From Nelumbo lutea (lineage: Eukaryota > Streptophyta > Magnoliopsida > Proteales > Nelumbonaceae): DNA of 64,000 bases. Of the stretch, positions 54,914-64,000 are shown piece by piece. Position 1 is the first letter of the stretch; every line of letters starts with the position of its first letter. Under the pieces are notes generated by a model. It was not told the origin of the DNA. It made no database searches and saw nothing but the letters and a program-made list of their open reading frames with translations. The stretch spans positions 51,510,922 through 51,574,921 of the forward strand of contig JAKGHH010000004.1 of the NCBI GenBank assembly GCA_022828595.1, given 5' to 3'. The position numbers and the translations under genes are program-made.

Positions 54914-56041
54914 TATCACCGCCAATCTTTCTCTCCTATTGTATGATTACAAATATACACATGCAACTATTCAAACCGGCTTGGATTTGGAATCCTCTAG
55001 GTTTGATAGTCCAAAATGTTTCCATGCTTGTATCTTTCAGTCCTCTATCTTGTTGCCATGTTTTGTTAGTTGAATATCTTATGTACAGAAGAGTCATTTT
55101 CTTATTATCAATAAGAAAAGTCAAGGACTCAACTCACAGGGATTGGCAAATAAAGCTGGACCTAGTGGCACATTGGTCAAGAACGGCAAATTCCCTCTTT
55201 CTCTCACTCCACCGACTAACCGACCACTTTTCCATTTTGTTAATTTCTTGGGCCTCGTCCTAGATGTGTTGTCTCTCAAAAAAAAAAAACGAAGAAATAA
55301 TAGAAATTTTATATTATTTTTTTTTAGATTTATATGGGAATCAAAAAGTTTATTTTTTGGGTATCATTTACTCGTAAATAATTTTCTCATCTAAAGGAAA
55401 GTTATCAACATTTGAATGGGACAAAAAATGTTCCTTTTAACAATAGATTTTTATGGCTAAAATAGTTATTGCCTTATTTACATGAGAAATAAAAGAACAC
55501 GGTTAAATGCACTTATCCGGGTAAGTGTATCCCAGGAAAAACTTACCCAAATAACTTACCGAAAAGAGAACAAGGCCTTAGAGAGAGTTAAATCATCAAC
55601 TTGAATTGATGACACTGCTTCTTTCAATGTGGATATAACAGGTGAGCAATCAAAAGAAGAAATTGACATGAGCCCCTACACTAGTATACAATATTACTAG
55701 AAATGAAATCTATGAATACTTTTACTAACCCAAATGTCTCAATTTACAAACCCCATTTCCAAGATTTTCAATGCCAAACGTCAGACTCATAAGATATTTA
55801 ACCAAGCAAAAGGTTTTCTTATAATAACCCATTTTTAGATTGATCCATCATCATCTTTTAACAATTACAGAACAGGTTTGCTGTTGTTTCGAAATTATCT
55901 TTTTTTATTTAATATTGATAAAAGGAGGAGAGGGAGGACTCTTGACTTTTGTACTTCATATAATATGGATAGACAGATTAGAAGCTGACAGAAAGGTACT
56001 TATATAAGCTAAAAGGATACGAAAATCCTTTACAATCATCA
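54914..56041. other. AT-rich intergenic DNA
   Basis: No gene supported. A run of twelve A at 55279-55290 could be an old retroposon tail, but no body can be assigned. Confidence 0.45.
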
Positions 56042-56493
56042 AATTTATTAGGGAAAATTCTACTTTTACTTTGGCTTGAGTGACAATTTGGTCCCCAAAA
56101 TTTAAAATGTGATATTTGAAAAGTCAAAAATTTCCTAAAAATGTCATCTAATTTTACCATCAAAATATTGACAATAAAATGAACAGTCCCAAATTCTAGA
56201 TTCTTCTAAATAGTCACCAACTTTTTTGAATAAAAGAAGCAAGGATTTGGGACTGTTCAGTTTTTTGTCAGCGTTTGGATGGTTGATAAAGAGAATTAGA
56301 TGGCATTTGAAGGGAATTTTTTACTTTTAAATGTCATTTAACGGCTGATTAACGAACTGGTTAATGGAAAGTATTGGATTGTCACATTTTAAAAGTTTGG
56401 GTATTAAATTATCGCATTTTAAAATTCGATGGCCAAATTGTCACTTGAGCCAAAGTAGAGAGGGTACTGATTGGGGATTTTCCCAATTCATTA
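56042..56493. mobile_element. Mutator-like MITE (element 56051-56484) with 9-bp TSD
   Basis: The left end GGGAAAATTCTACTTTTACT and the reverse-complemented right end GGGAAAATCCCCAATCAGTA continue into a shared block CTTTGGCTTGAGTGACAATT (one change). Terminal repeats reach about 75 bp. Flanks AATTTATTA (56042-56050) and AATTCATTA (56485-56493) are a 9-bp TSD with one change. The 434-bp element is non-coding. Confidence 0.85.
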
Positions 56494-57063
56494 TTAAAAT
56501 TATTTTTCCAAAAGAAACCATTTAAGTAACTCAAAAACATGATTTCAAAAATTAAATAAAAAAAAGAAAGAAGTGGAGAAGTGGAAACAAGGTAAGCAAC
56601 ATGTGGTTCCAAAAGAAACCATTATTAAAATTATTCTTCCTTTTTCTCTTTAGATTGTGTGGGCAAAGGACATGTGGAACCAGCGTTAACAGAGACTTAT
56701 TGGAAAGGGAAAATGTGTCTACAGGGCCTGAATTGAGAACCTGGTTTAATTACTATTTCCAACTTGGACCTTGCTTCTTGCTGTCTCTCATGGAGCTTTG
56801 AAGTTGATCTTTTCCTGACACTTGTATCCTTCATTAACTCCATCAGTTGTTGAGGGTGCCAAACCATGAGAGCCTTGGCTTGCTTTGATTGTCCATACAT
56901 CTCTATGTGGTTATATGAACCTTAACCTGTCAATAAATTGACAAAATGGTGATGTTTTTACATTATTTATACAATCCTTTGAACAAGAATCTCTAAAAGT
57001 GATAGAAAAAGAAAAAACAAAAATGGATTAGTGGTAGGATTTTTATTGATCATTGTTTGCACT
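56494..57063. other. Intergenic DNA, nothing recognised
   Basis: Small ORFs on both strands lack domains. A phrase AAAAGAAACCATTATTAAAATTATTCTTCC near 56612 partly repeats sequence near 56495, a minor local duplication. Confidence 0.4.
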
Positions 57064-57066
57064 TTA

Positions 57067-57180
57067 AGTTCAGTTTGGAAGGAATATAAATACAAATTAA
57101 TATGTACCAATACAAATACATACAAAATATAAGGTTTTGCACTCTACAAATTCGTATATGTACTCTTTCCAAACTGCGCC
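57067..57180. mobile_element. Harbinger-like MITE, family 2 copy a
   Basis: 114 bp with inverted ends AGTTCAGTTTGGAAGGA / GGCGCAGTTTGGAAAGA and TTA on both sides (57064-57066, 57181-57183). The core TACAAAATATAAGGTTTTGCACTCTACA recurs at 63.4 kb. Confidence 0.8.
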
Positions 57181-57620
57181 TTAGTGACTTCTGTTTAATT
57201 TTTGAAAACTAGTGATAAGTTGAAACATCTTAAACCGTGTTTTTTGTTTTGAAAAGAAAATTTAAGTTGATTTCATTTTTGAAAAAAACATTAGGTTTTT
57301 GAAGCAAAAATAAATTTAAAATAAAGATATTAGGAAAACACCCCCTGAACTTTTTTTTATTTTTTTGAGATTGCAAATGCCATATATGAATGTGATTTTT
57401 TTTCGCTTAAAAGTTAGTTTCCATGTTCTAAAATCCTGATTCCTAAATAGCAGGAGGCCTGTACTTATGTTGGAGGGAGATTCAAAATTTTCCAACAACT
57501 TATCATGGGCAGTAATCTAAAACATTTGGTCATTAATTTTTTTTATGGATCCTCTTATCTATTAGTCGACATATCTCATACATAATATTGCAGATACTAG
57601 GTATAAAATGTATTTATAGG

Positions 57621-57734
57621 CCATGTTTTGTTTGAAGGAAAAGGTAGGGAAAGGAAGGAGAAGACAAGGAAACCAATACAAGGTTTTGTAAAGGTTTCCT
57701 TACATTTCCCTACATTTTCCTTCAAACCAAACAT
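57621..57734. mobile_element. Short MITE, family 1 copy b
   Basis: The ends read ATGTTTTGTTTGAAGGAAAAGG and CCTTCAAACCAAACAT, inverted. It is the same family as 10602-10693. Confidence 0.8.
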
Positions 57735-58077
57735 AGCAATAGAGTAAAAGGACTGGAATAGATAACAGGCGAATGAGGGATAGGGTATTTTGGAAACCAG
57801 TCCAGATTAGGTAGGCATAACCGTGTAACTTGTAAGCATGTTCAATGAGAACTTATTAGAAAATTTTTTGATATCTGCCCCTTAAAACACCCCAGCCTAC
57901 CTTTGAAAATATTATTATTGACAGTTGTTGTACTAGAATATTTATCAAGTGCTCATTGAATATGCTTACTATATTGTGCCTAATTGATTGTATTCTTGTG
58001 GGAATTAGGAAGTTGAGAAACAAAATGGTGTAAAAACAGAAAGGAAATTTAAAAGACTTTGATTGATGGAAAATTTA

Positions 58078-58460
58078 AGCCTGCATTTGGAAACAATGCA
58101 AATAAGTCTGAATGCAAATATGTAGAGCGTAAAACGGTTCATATAAATTGCAACATTGGGTTAGTTTTGCACTGACAAATTTGCCTTGTTACTAAATAGA
58201 CTTTTAGCTATAATGGATGCAAACATGAATTCCAATAAAACATGTGTTTTTTTTTAATCAAAGCCCACTTGAATACAAATTTACTTCTTTTTAATTTATT
58301 GGTGTACTTTTACATCTTATTATCAATGTAAATATGCATTGGTCTATCATTCGTCAATGCATAAATGTAATATTGTCAAATACAAGCAAAAGTGAAACGG
58401 AGTGCAAACTTACCATGAACCAGAATTTACACTCCATTTGCATCGTTTTCAAATGCAACC
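58078..58460. mobile_element. Harbinger-like MITE, family 2-related, longer
   Basis: Inverted ends AGCCTGCATTTGGAAACAATGCAAAT and GGTTGCATTTGAAAACGATGCAAAT (reverse strand) are flanked by TTA (58075-58077, 58461-58463). 383 bp, no ORF. Confidence 0.75.
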
Positions 58461-58667
58461 TTAGTAGGTCCTGTTAACCAAAGGTCTCTAGGATGGAGCC
58501 ATGTAGCAAATTATGGATGGTATTAATTTGGAGAACCAAACATAGATTTAAAACATTGTTTTTTATTTGAAATTAAAGGGAAGAGTTAGCACTATGAGAA
58601 AATTTTTTCTAGCTGATAATTGTTGAGCCATGCCTAAATTCTACTTGGTAATTTTTGCCAACTATTG

Positions 58668-58843
58668 AATATATATCGAGGTCGGGATCTTCTGCCCACG
58701 AGAACCCTGCCCACATTTATCGCAACCACACATGGAGAACATCTCATCATCTGTATAGTATTATGCTGGGGGAGATGTTCCCAATTCACGGGGATAGTGT
58801 GTTGTGGGTAGACGTGGGCAGGAGATCCGAACTCATATATATC
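58668..58843. repeat. Long imperfect palindrome (fold-back element)
   Basis: The left arm (ATATATATCGAGGTCGGGATCTTCTGCCCACG ...) and the right arm read in reverse (ATATATGAGTTCGGATCTCCTGCCCACG ...) pair over about 75 bp, with a loop of about 25 bases near 58745-58768. RNA from either strand would form one long hairpin. No TSD was found. It may be a MITE; a small-RNA precursor is possible but unproven. Confidence 0.75.
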
Positions 58844-58978
58844 AATGTGCAAAGGGCAACTTTCAATGAAAGAAGGATAAAGGCTTTTAAGACTAATTCT
58901 ACTTTGATTGTTTACATACCATCTTAAAATACCACAATTTGCCCCCCATTATTCTTCAAATTTTCAAAATAAAACCAA

Positions 58979-59133
58979 CTGAGAAAGTGAGGATTGCGGA
59001 ACTGCCCTTCTCTCCAATAACTGTTATCCCATAGATGTGCTTCATATCTCCCCGTGCACCTGTGTCTTGTGACCCCTCTGTAAATCAATATTCTCTGCCC
59101 AAACGTATCCGTAACCTTCTTAGACGATTCCAA
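58979..59133 (-). pseudogene. AP2-domain exon fragment (AINTEGUMENTA/PLETHORA-type transcription factor)
   Basis: The minus strand encodes [20 protein letters not shown], then [20 protein letters not shown]. This is the first part of an AP2 DNA-binding domain of the ANT/AIL/WRI1 group (typical [27 protein letters not shown]). Trp is replaced by Cys (TGG to TGT) after HR. After REGQ the sequence leaves the family consensus, with no clear donor site, and a stop comes soon after. Upstream codons do not resemble the family, so it is a lone fragment, probably a pseudogene or a transposon-captured exon. Confidence 0.8.
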
Positions 59134-59139
59134 CTGGGT

Positions 59140-59363
59140 CAGAAAGCGGCTTTCTCCGAGCTCTGAGCGACCGCCAGTGACAAGGACTTAGAAGGTGCAT
59201 GACTCTCTCGGCCTCCCCATCTACTAGCAGTCATCGAAGGGCTCACCATCAAACGCCAACACCAACTGAGGAGATCGTGCTCCGACAAGTTTGAACAAGA
59301 GTTCAGTCTGAAAAAAGCCATCGACGCACTGAAAGCCAGATCCAGGGACCATCGGAGGCTCCA
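59140..59363. other. Gene-like but unidentified sequence upstream of the AP2 fragment
   Basis: Higher G+C than its surroundings. Frames on the minus strand are broken and do not match the region that precedes AP2 domains in known families. Confidence 0.3.
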
Positions 59364-59681
59364 ATGCCGGAGCCGTCTCATTCTTTTGTGTGGCAGTGGG
59401 ATGAGGAAGAAGAGAGATGTGGGATTTTTGTGCCCAATCTTTCTTTTACATTAACACCCGGTTCTCGTCTGAGTTGCAGCGTTGCAGACAAAGGTCGCTG
59501 TTGGAAGATATCTGCCCTTGTTTCACGCTATGCCATCTCCGGCGTTTCACTCAAGTCTGCGCTCTCCCACTCCAGTGGGTTGCTGCAGTCTGTCGCAGGT
59601 CCGCTTCTCAACTCTCTCGACGCCTTCGTCCAGGCTAGGAATATAAACTGCAATGTCAGCCTTGCTCTCGACTCTGTTTAG
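59364..59681 (+). CDS. Hypothetical ORF, 105 codons, possible gene fragment
   Basis: It opens MPEPSHSFVWQWDEEEERCG and continues NLSFTLTPGSRLSCSVADKG and GPLLNSLDAFVQARNINCNV to a TAG. Composition is gene-like (balanced base use, few low-complexity runs). No family is recognised; it could be a first exon with the stop in an intron, or a captured fragment linked to the AP2 piece 230 bp away. Confidence 0.35.
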   Translation: MPEPSHSFVWQWDEEEERCGIFVPNLSFTLTPGSRLSCSVADKGRCWKISALVSRYAISGVSLKSALSHSSGLLQSVAGPLLNSLDAFVQARNINCNVSLALDSV

Positions 59682-60096
59682 ACTTAATATTCGACTGATT
59701 GGGATTTGATTCAAGTTAGGATTCTTGTTAATTTTTTATCCGTTCCTAGATCTGGTCATTCTGGTGGAGAACTTGTGTTCTTTATCCTTGTTTCTTTAAC
59801 GCTTTTCACAGATCTTTCTCTTAGAACTACGATTTTTTTTTTCTCTATACCTTTTCTTTTCCTATTTTGGTGTTCCATGCGGTTCTGATCTCTATACCTA
59901 AGTTTTGATGATTTTTGAACGATTTGGTGATATGTTTTCTCCAAATGAATGAAAAGTTTTGCCAAATCTTTTAGATCTCAATCTCCCCTCCCCCGTTCAA
60001 GATATTTGTCGTAAACACTCTTTATCTCTAAGATCTCCACAGAGATTCGTTTTTGTCAATCAATTCCTGGCTTCATGTTGGCCTTCTCTTAACTCT
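59682..60096. other. T-rich non-coding stretch
   Basis: Resembles intron or 5'-leader sequence (TTTTTCTC and GATCTGGT phrases), with no coding signal. Confidence 0.4.
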
Positions 60097-60615
60097 TGAT
60101 GTAGGCGCATCTGGCCAGGCCCAATGGGACGGCAGCACGCGTGCACCAGCGGCTTTCAGAGTGGACCCAATCAGAGCGAGCACAGAGCAGACCTTACAAG
60201 ATATTCCGAAACCAATAACGCAGGGTCACTTGGCGCTCTCGGGTCCTGCACTCCTCCTGTAGGGACCACATCCGGACCGTCCAAGCACACCTACTTCAAG
60301 GGGAAGTCAAGTATAAATAGGGGCAACCCCACAAGGTAAGGGGTTGGAATACTAGAACTTAAGAACTTGGACTTGAGAACTCTTAGTCTCCCTTGTAGCC
60401 TTGTTTGAGTATTTACACCTCAGGCCTCGTACTAACTTGATCATCGGAGTCACCACCTCGGGTACCAATCTAGCGCCTCTGACATCCTCCTTTCTTCACT
60501 CCTCGCAGGACAGGCCTACCAGCTCTCAGCCACATTAGGCCTCGGACTACTAGACCACACCTCAGCTCAGGAGCGAATTAATAGTGTTGCCCTTGGCTCA
60601 TTTCGGCCAGCAACA
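60097..60615 (+). repeat. 5' LTR of the truncated TAT element
   Basis: The start is placed at TGATGTAGGCGC and the end at CAGCAACA, just before the PBS. No partner LTR exists in the window, so the ends are inferred. Confidence 0.65.
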
Positions 60616-60701
60616 ATTGGCACTGTCTATGGGGAACATTGCTAAGACTTCCCTCAACTAAACTCTAAATTTAAAGAATTAATCTCAAAGCTTCAGTCGA
60701 C

Positions 60702-61740
60702 ATGGTGAGAAACTCCAAGAACACCCAGAACCTGGTCACAACAGATCAACTCCGAGCAGTCCTCGACCGATTGGACCACCTCGCCCAGCGGATTGATGAG
60801 GTGCACCCCCAAGCAGAAGGTCGCCCTGTTAGGAGCTCGGGCCACCAGGGCAAATGCATGTCTGCCAACCCGTTAGCCCTCAGCCTAATCGACTCTCACT
60901 GGGCTAACCCTTTGGAATCTAACAACAATCGGCGTGCCATCACTGACCCTTTGGAATCTGACCCTTTGGAATCGGGCCACCATTGCTGACACCAAGAACA
61001 CTACCACTGAAGAGAAGACTCCCGGGATGAAGGCGGGTGGTCGAGCCACTACAACCCTCCTCTGAAGGGCCAAGAATCGATACCACACCTCTCCCTCTCG
61101 TGTCTCAGACCTCCTAAACGACATACAGGATAGAAGGAACGACAAGGGCCCCGTAAGAGTATTTGGGGATTTGGGTCGACGCCCACTGGGTTTGAGAGGA
61201 CCGTGGTGGGGCCAAGGCCCCCCTCGACCAAAAGATTTTTTACTTGCAAGCCCAGCTCGGAGCCGTCAAGGACGAGCTCCGTCAAGTAAGAGAAAGTCGA
61301 GCTAAAGCCTCGGCCAACCAGAATCCTCCATTCGGGAGGATGGATGCCTTCACCCCAGATATCATCTCTGAACCTCTCCCACCACATTTCAAAGTGCCCA
61401 TGCTCGAGATGCATGACTGGGCCATGAACCCATATGATCACTTGGAAGTTTCAAGGTGCTTTGCTCCTTTATGGATACTTCGATGCCCTGATGTGTCAAG
61501 CTTTCCAAGCAACCTTCAAGGGGACAACTCGCCGATGGTTCTCTGATTTCCCCTCGGTTAGCTCATGGGAATAGTTCACCAACCTCTTACTCGCTCACTT
61601 CATCAGCAGTAGACTATGCCAGAAGAGTGTCATCTCTCTCATGGCCATCCGATAGAAGAGAGGTGAGAGCCTGCGGTCCTACATTGACCGCTTCAAGAGA
61701 GAAGAACTCAAGGTCCAAGATCTATTTTATACCAAAAACA
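60702..61740 (+). pseudogene. TAT gag, broken
   Basis: The N-terminal part (60702-60989) has a coiled-coil-like QLRAVLDRLDHLAQRIDEV. After stops, 61244-61546 encodes KDELRQVRESRAKA and then PDIISEPLPPHFKVPMLEMHDWAMNPYDHLEV, the standard TAT capsid entry. Frame changes lead to TRRWFSDFPS and FKREELKVQDLFY by 61735. PLESDPLESG near 60945-60980 is a small in-frame duplication of ACCCTTTGGAATC. Confidence 0.8.
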
Positions 61741-62225
61741 ATTAGACTTGATTAGTGGCCTACTGACTTGGGCGGTCGAACCATTGATCTATTTTATCCA
61801 GACAATGGTTTTTGGTTGTTTTTTATTTCTCAATTGTTTTTTAATTGTAATAGCCAGTCCATTCAAACTAGATAGTTGAACCACTAACCCAAAAACTATT
61901 GGCGAAAGCAGTTTCAGTTCTGGGTCAATTTTTAAAACATTACATTTATTGGGTCGATTCTTTCTTTAGTTTTTATTTGCTATGGGCCTGCTCTATTTGG
62001 GCCCATTTTTATTCTCTTTATTTTGGCCGACTTATTAAAGGCAAGATGTTATTACTAATTAAAGTTACACTACCCCTTGTGGTATGGTCAATTTTATTAG
62101 TGATTAGTGAAGTAGGGAGGCAAATAGCCTAGAATTCTTTTCTTCTTCTCAACTATTCTCTTCCCTAACCTAGACTATATTTGTCTTCTCTTTTCTTTTG
62201 TTAGAGCATCTATTAATCTTTATAT
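61741..62225. other. Intergenic DNA, nothing recognised
   Basis: T-rich with short ORFs only. GATCTATTTTAT occurs at both 61719 and 61788, a short local repeat. Confidence 0.4.
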
Positions 62226-62234
62226 TTTCCTTTT
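62226..62234. repeat. Left 9-bp TSD TTTCCTTTT
   Basis: Identical to 63969-63977. Confidence 0.85.
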
Positions 62235-62439
62235 GGGAAAATTTGTTAAATTACCCTTATGAATTAGATATTGTCTTAAAGTACCTTTAATCTTTCTAAC
62301 AATTGACTAGCTATACTCCTAGCGTTAGTGTTTGTTAATATTCCATCACAATCATGTTTCCTGTGATTGCAACTGGGTTGAGTTTGGCGCAGCATTGTCA
62401 CCGGCAATGGAGAAGGTGGTGGTGGTGTTGTCATTGTAA

Positions 62440-62570
62440 GTTATACGACTACTTTCTAGGGGACCGGGAGGGTGCATCCAAAGGGATTCCTTCACTATGC
62501 CTTGAAGGTAAGGCAGGTTAGGTAGATCAATTAATGAAACCCACAGGGAGGTGGTTTTACTATTCACCTT
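62440..62570 (-). pseudogene. Cytochrome P450 fragment around the K-helix (CYP78A-like)
   Basis: The minus strand reads DLPNLPYLQGIVKESLWMHPPGPLES, the K-helix region of plant P450s (LPYLQAIVKETLRLHPPGPLL in the CYP78A pattern). The invariant ExxR would be ESLR; here it is ESLW (CGG to TGG), which alone would kill the enzyme. Similarity continues weakly (TYNDNTTTTFSIAGDN) and then ends. No haem-binding Cys motif is present, so this is a fragment. Confidence 0.75.
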
Positions 62571-63336
62571 CTCGACACAGAGCGACGCAAAGGCCTTCAC
62601 CCCCTTTCTTCTGATTTCTCTCTTTTCCCTCTCCCTCTCTATTCCCCCCCTACTCTCTTATCTTCTTCCCATTCTTCTTCTTTTTCTTCCCCCATCGGTC
62701 TCACCTTCCCTGTTTCAATCTGAGGTCACTTCATAGCCACCGCAACTTTTAGCAGTGGTGGTGGTTTGTCACGGTCCATCTGATATCAGGGGAAGTAGAA
62801 ACGCTCAAATTTCTTATTCTGGGGATTCCCTCTCTATCTGATATTAGAAACCGAGTCGTTGCTGCTGATTGTCATGGTCCAATCTCTGCACCATCGAAGT
62901 CGTCGCTCTTGGAGATGATTGTGTTTGTCATCGGCACCATCTCTCCTTCCGTCAATGTCGACACTCCATGGCGGTCTACATTACAACGTTGACCTTGCTG
63001 GTATTAACAGATATGGAGACAAACTCCATCGAGCATTGCATCTCATTGACAGCTCGTAGCCATAGGTATCAGTCATCTTCTTCCCGACCTCCATCGAAAA
63101 TCATTCGTTCCCTGCCCTCCTTGTTTGCTTAAGGAATATGATCGCTAGTTCAAACTAAACAACCTCATTTGCTCAGATCCTCTAAACAGAAGTAAATTTC
63201 TATCTATACACGCATCTCTTTGCTTCGTCTTGTACTCTTTGAAACAGAACTCAATCTCTTCTCTCTCTCTCAAACAAACAATTGACTATACCCTCGTCTC
63301 ATTGTCACTACAGCAAAAGAGAGAAGGAAAACTTTA

Positions 63337-63445
63337 GGCTCAGTTTTGAAGCAGTACAAATGCAAATATGTACAACATAAATGCATACAAAATAAAAGTT
63401 TTTGCACTCTACATATTTGCATTTGTACTCCTTTCATACTCAGCC
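63337..63445. mobile_element. Harbinger-like MITE, family 2 copy b, nested in the MULE
   Basis: 109 bp with ends GGCTCAGTTTTGAAGCAGTACAAATGC and GGCTGAGTATGAAAGGAGTACAAATGC (reverse strand), TTA on both sides (63334-63336, 63446-63448). It shares the core GTTTTTGCACTCTACA with 57067-57180. Confidence 0.85.
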
Positions 63446-63968
63446 TTAGCGAAAAGATTTACAGTTGTTATTTGTTTTTTTTTTTTCTGCTTTTTGGCTT
63501 TTTACAGGACTAACCGTTAAACTTTTTTTATCTTACCTTTTTCTTGCCTTTTCCATTATCATTTTTCGACAATGGAATCGTCGGAAAGCGTATCCATAGA
63601 ATTTGAAGTCCTTGAGAAGATAATCCTCGATTGGGATTCAACTGTAGTGGAGGAGGGCAGGGAACAAATGATCTTAAGCTAACCAATTCCTACGGGGCTG
63701 TCGATGAGATCCAATGATCTGATGGAGTCTGTCTCCATATCTGTTGATCCCAACAAGGTCAATGGTGCAATTCAGCGTTGTGGCCCGCCTTGAAGACCAG
63801 TTTCGTAACATATTCATCAGTTAGGTTTTATTTTAAAATTTTGAAAAACAGTAGAAGGTAAATTTGATTTTTCATTTTGTTCCCTTAACATCAACAGGGA
63901 TAATGTATACAGTAACAATAGAGTTAATCAATTAGTTAAACCATAAGGGTAGTTTGAGAAATTTGCCC

Positions 63969-63977
63969 TTTCCTTTT
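63969..63977. repeat. Right 9-bp TSD TTTCCTTTT
   Basis: See 62226-62234. Confidence 0.85.
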
Positions 63978-64000
63978 CTTGATTCTCAACTTAGTATTTA

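Larger units (their letters stand above)
60097..61740 (+). mobile_element. TAT-lineage gypsy element, truncated after gag
   Basis: LTR about 60097-60615 (starts TGATGTAGGC, TATA box 60312-60319), PBS-like TTGGCACTGTCTATGGGGA at 60617-60635, then gag. The element stops near 61740 with no pol and no second LTR. Confidence 0.8.
62235..63968. mobile_element. Mutator-like element carrying a P450 fragment (Pack-MULE)
   Basis: The left end GGGAAAATTTGTTAAATTACCCTTATG and the reverse-complemented right end GGGCAAATTTCTCAAACTACCCTTATG are terminal inverted repeats, flanked by a perfect 9-bp TSD. No transposase is present. The inside holds a cytochrome P450 piece, a CT-rich leader-like stretch and unidentified gene-like sequence (62850-63130, 63570-63800), plus a nested MITE. 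Confidence 0.85.

Noticed and set aside
55110..55290. Possible SINE ending in A12
   Set aside because: No tRNA-like A or B box could be found upstream and no TSD, so only the A-run is real.

Overview
This is nuclear DNA from a flowering plant. The evidence is one intron-rich host gene (a 15-exon GH27 alpha-galactosidase, minus strand, 10932-15133) in a sea of plant-type transposons: Ty1/copia, Ty3/gypsy of the Athila and TAT lineages, an L1 LINE with a terminal RNase H, Tourist/Harbinger-like MITEs and Mutator-like elements carrying gene scraps. I cannot name the species. No tRNA, rRNA, CRISPR or prokaryotic gene is visible.

Layout. 1-2321: 3' end of a copia element (RNase H plus a long 3' LTR). 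2330-9779: an L1-type LINE split by a complete but decayed copia element (3599-8866) with a perfect AGCTA target-site duplication (TSD). 9780-15260: the alpha-galactosidase with its 3' and 5' flanks; its intron 2 holds a Mutator-like MITE and its intron 8 has a broken splice donor. 15260-19890: AT-rich intergenic DNA with no gene I can support. 19890-34400: a TAT-lineage gag sequence cut by an Athila element (20359-29515) and by a non-coding LTR element (29936-33524) whose body is about 30 copies of a 61-bp repeat. 34840-35480: degenerate 140-170 bp repeats. 36000-42553 (minus strand): two copia copies sharing a central LTR, one of them split by a 1.7-kb solo LTR with a perfect CTCAC TSD. 42573-42827: a Tourist-like MITE. 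43187-51640 (minus strand): a TAT element with dual RNase H domains and, on the opposite strand, an accessory gene with its own TATA box. 51978-54904 and 62235-63968: two Mutator-like elements with perfect 9-bp TSDs and gene-like contents (Pack-MULE candidates), the second carrying a cytochrome P450 K-helix fragment. 56051-58843: small MITEs and a long hairpin. 58979-59133: an isolated AP2-domain exon fragment. 60097-61740: a truncated TAT element.

Working together. The only host gene with a nearly complete coding structure is the alpha-galactosidase; its exons join in frame over 411 codons, but a GA in place of the GT donor of intron 8 makes normal splicing doubtful. All transposon genes seen are broken by stops, frameshifts, deletions or loss of catalytic residues. 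Where TSDs can be read, relative insertion order follows: LINE before copia; copia B before the solo LTR; TAT gag before Athila and the 61-bp repeat element; Mutator-like element before the solo LTR within it.
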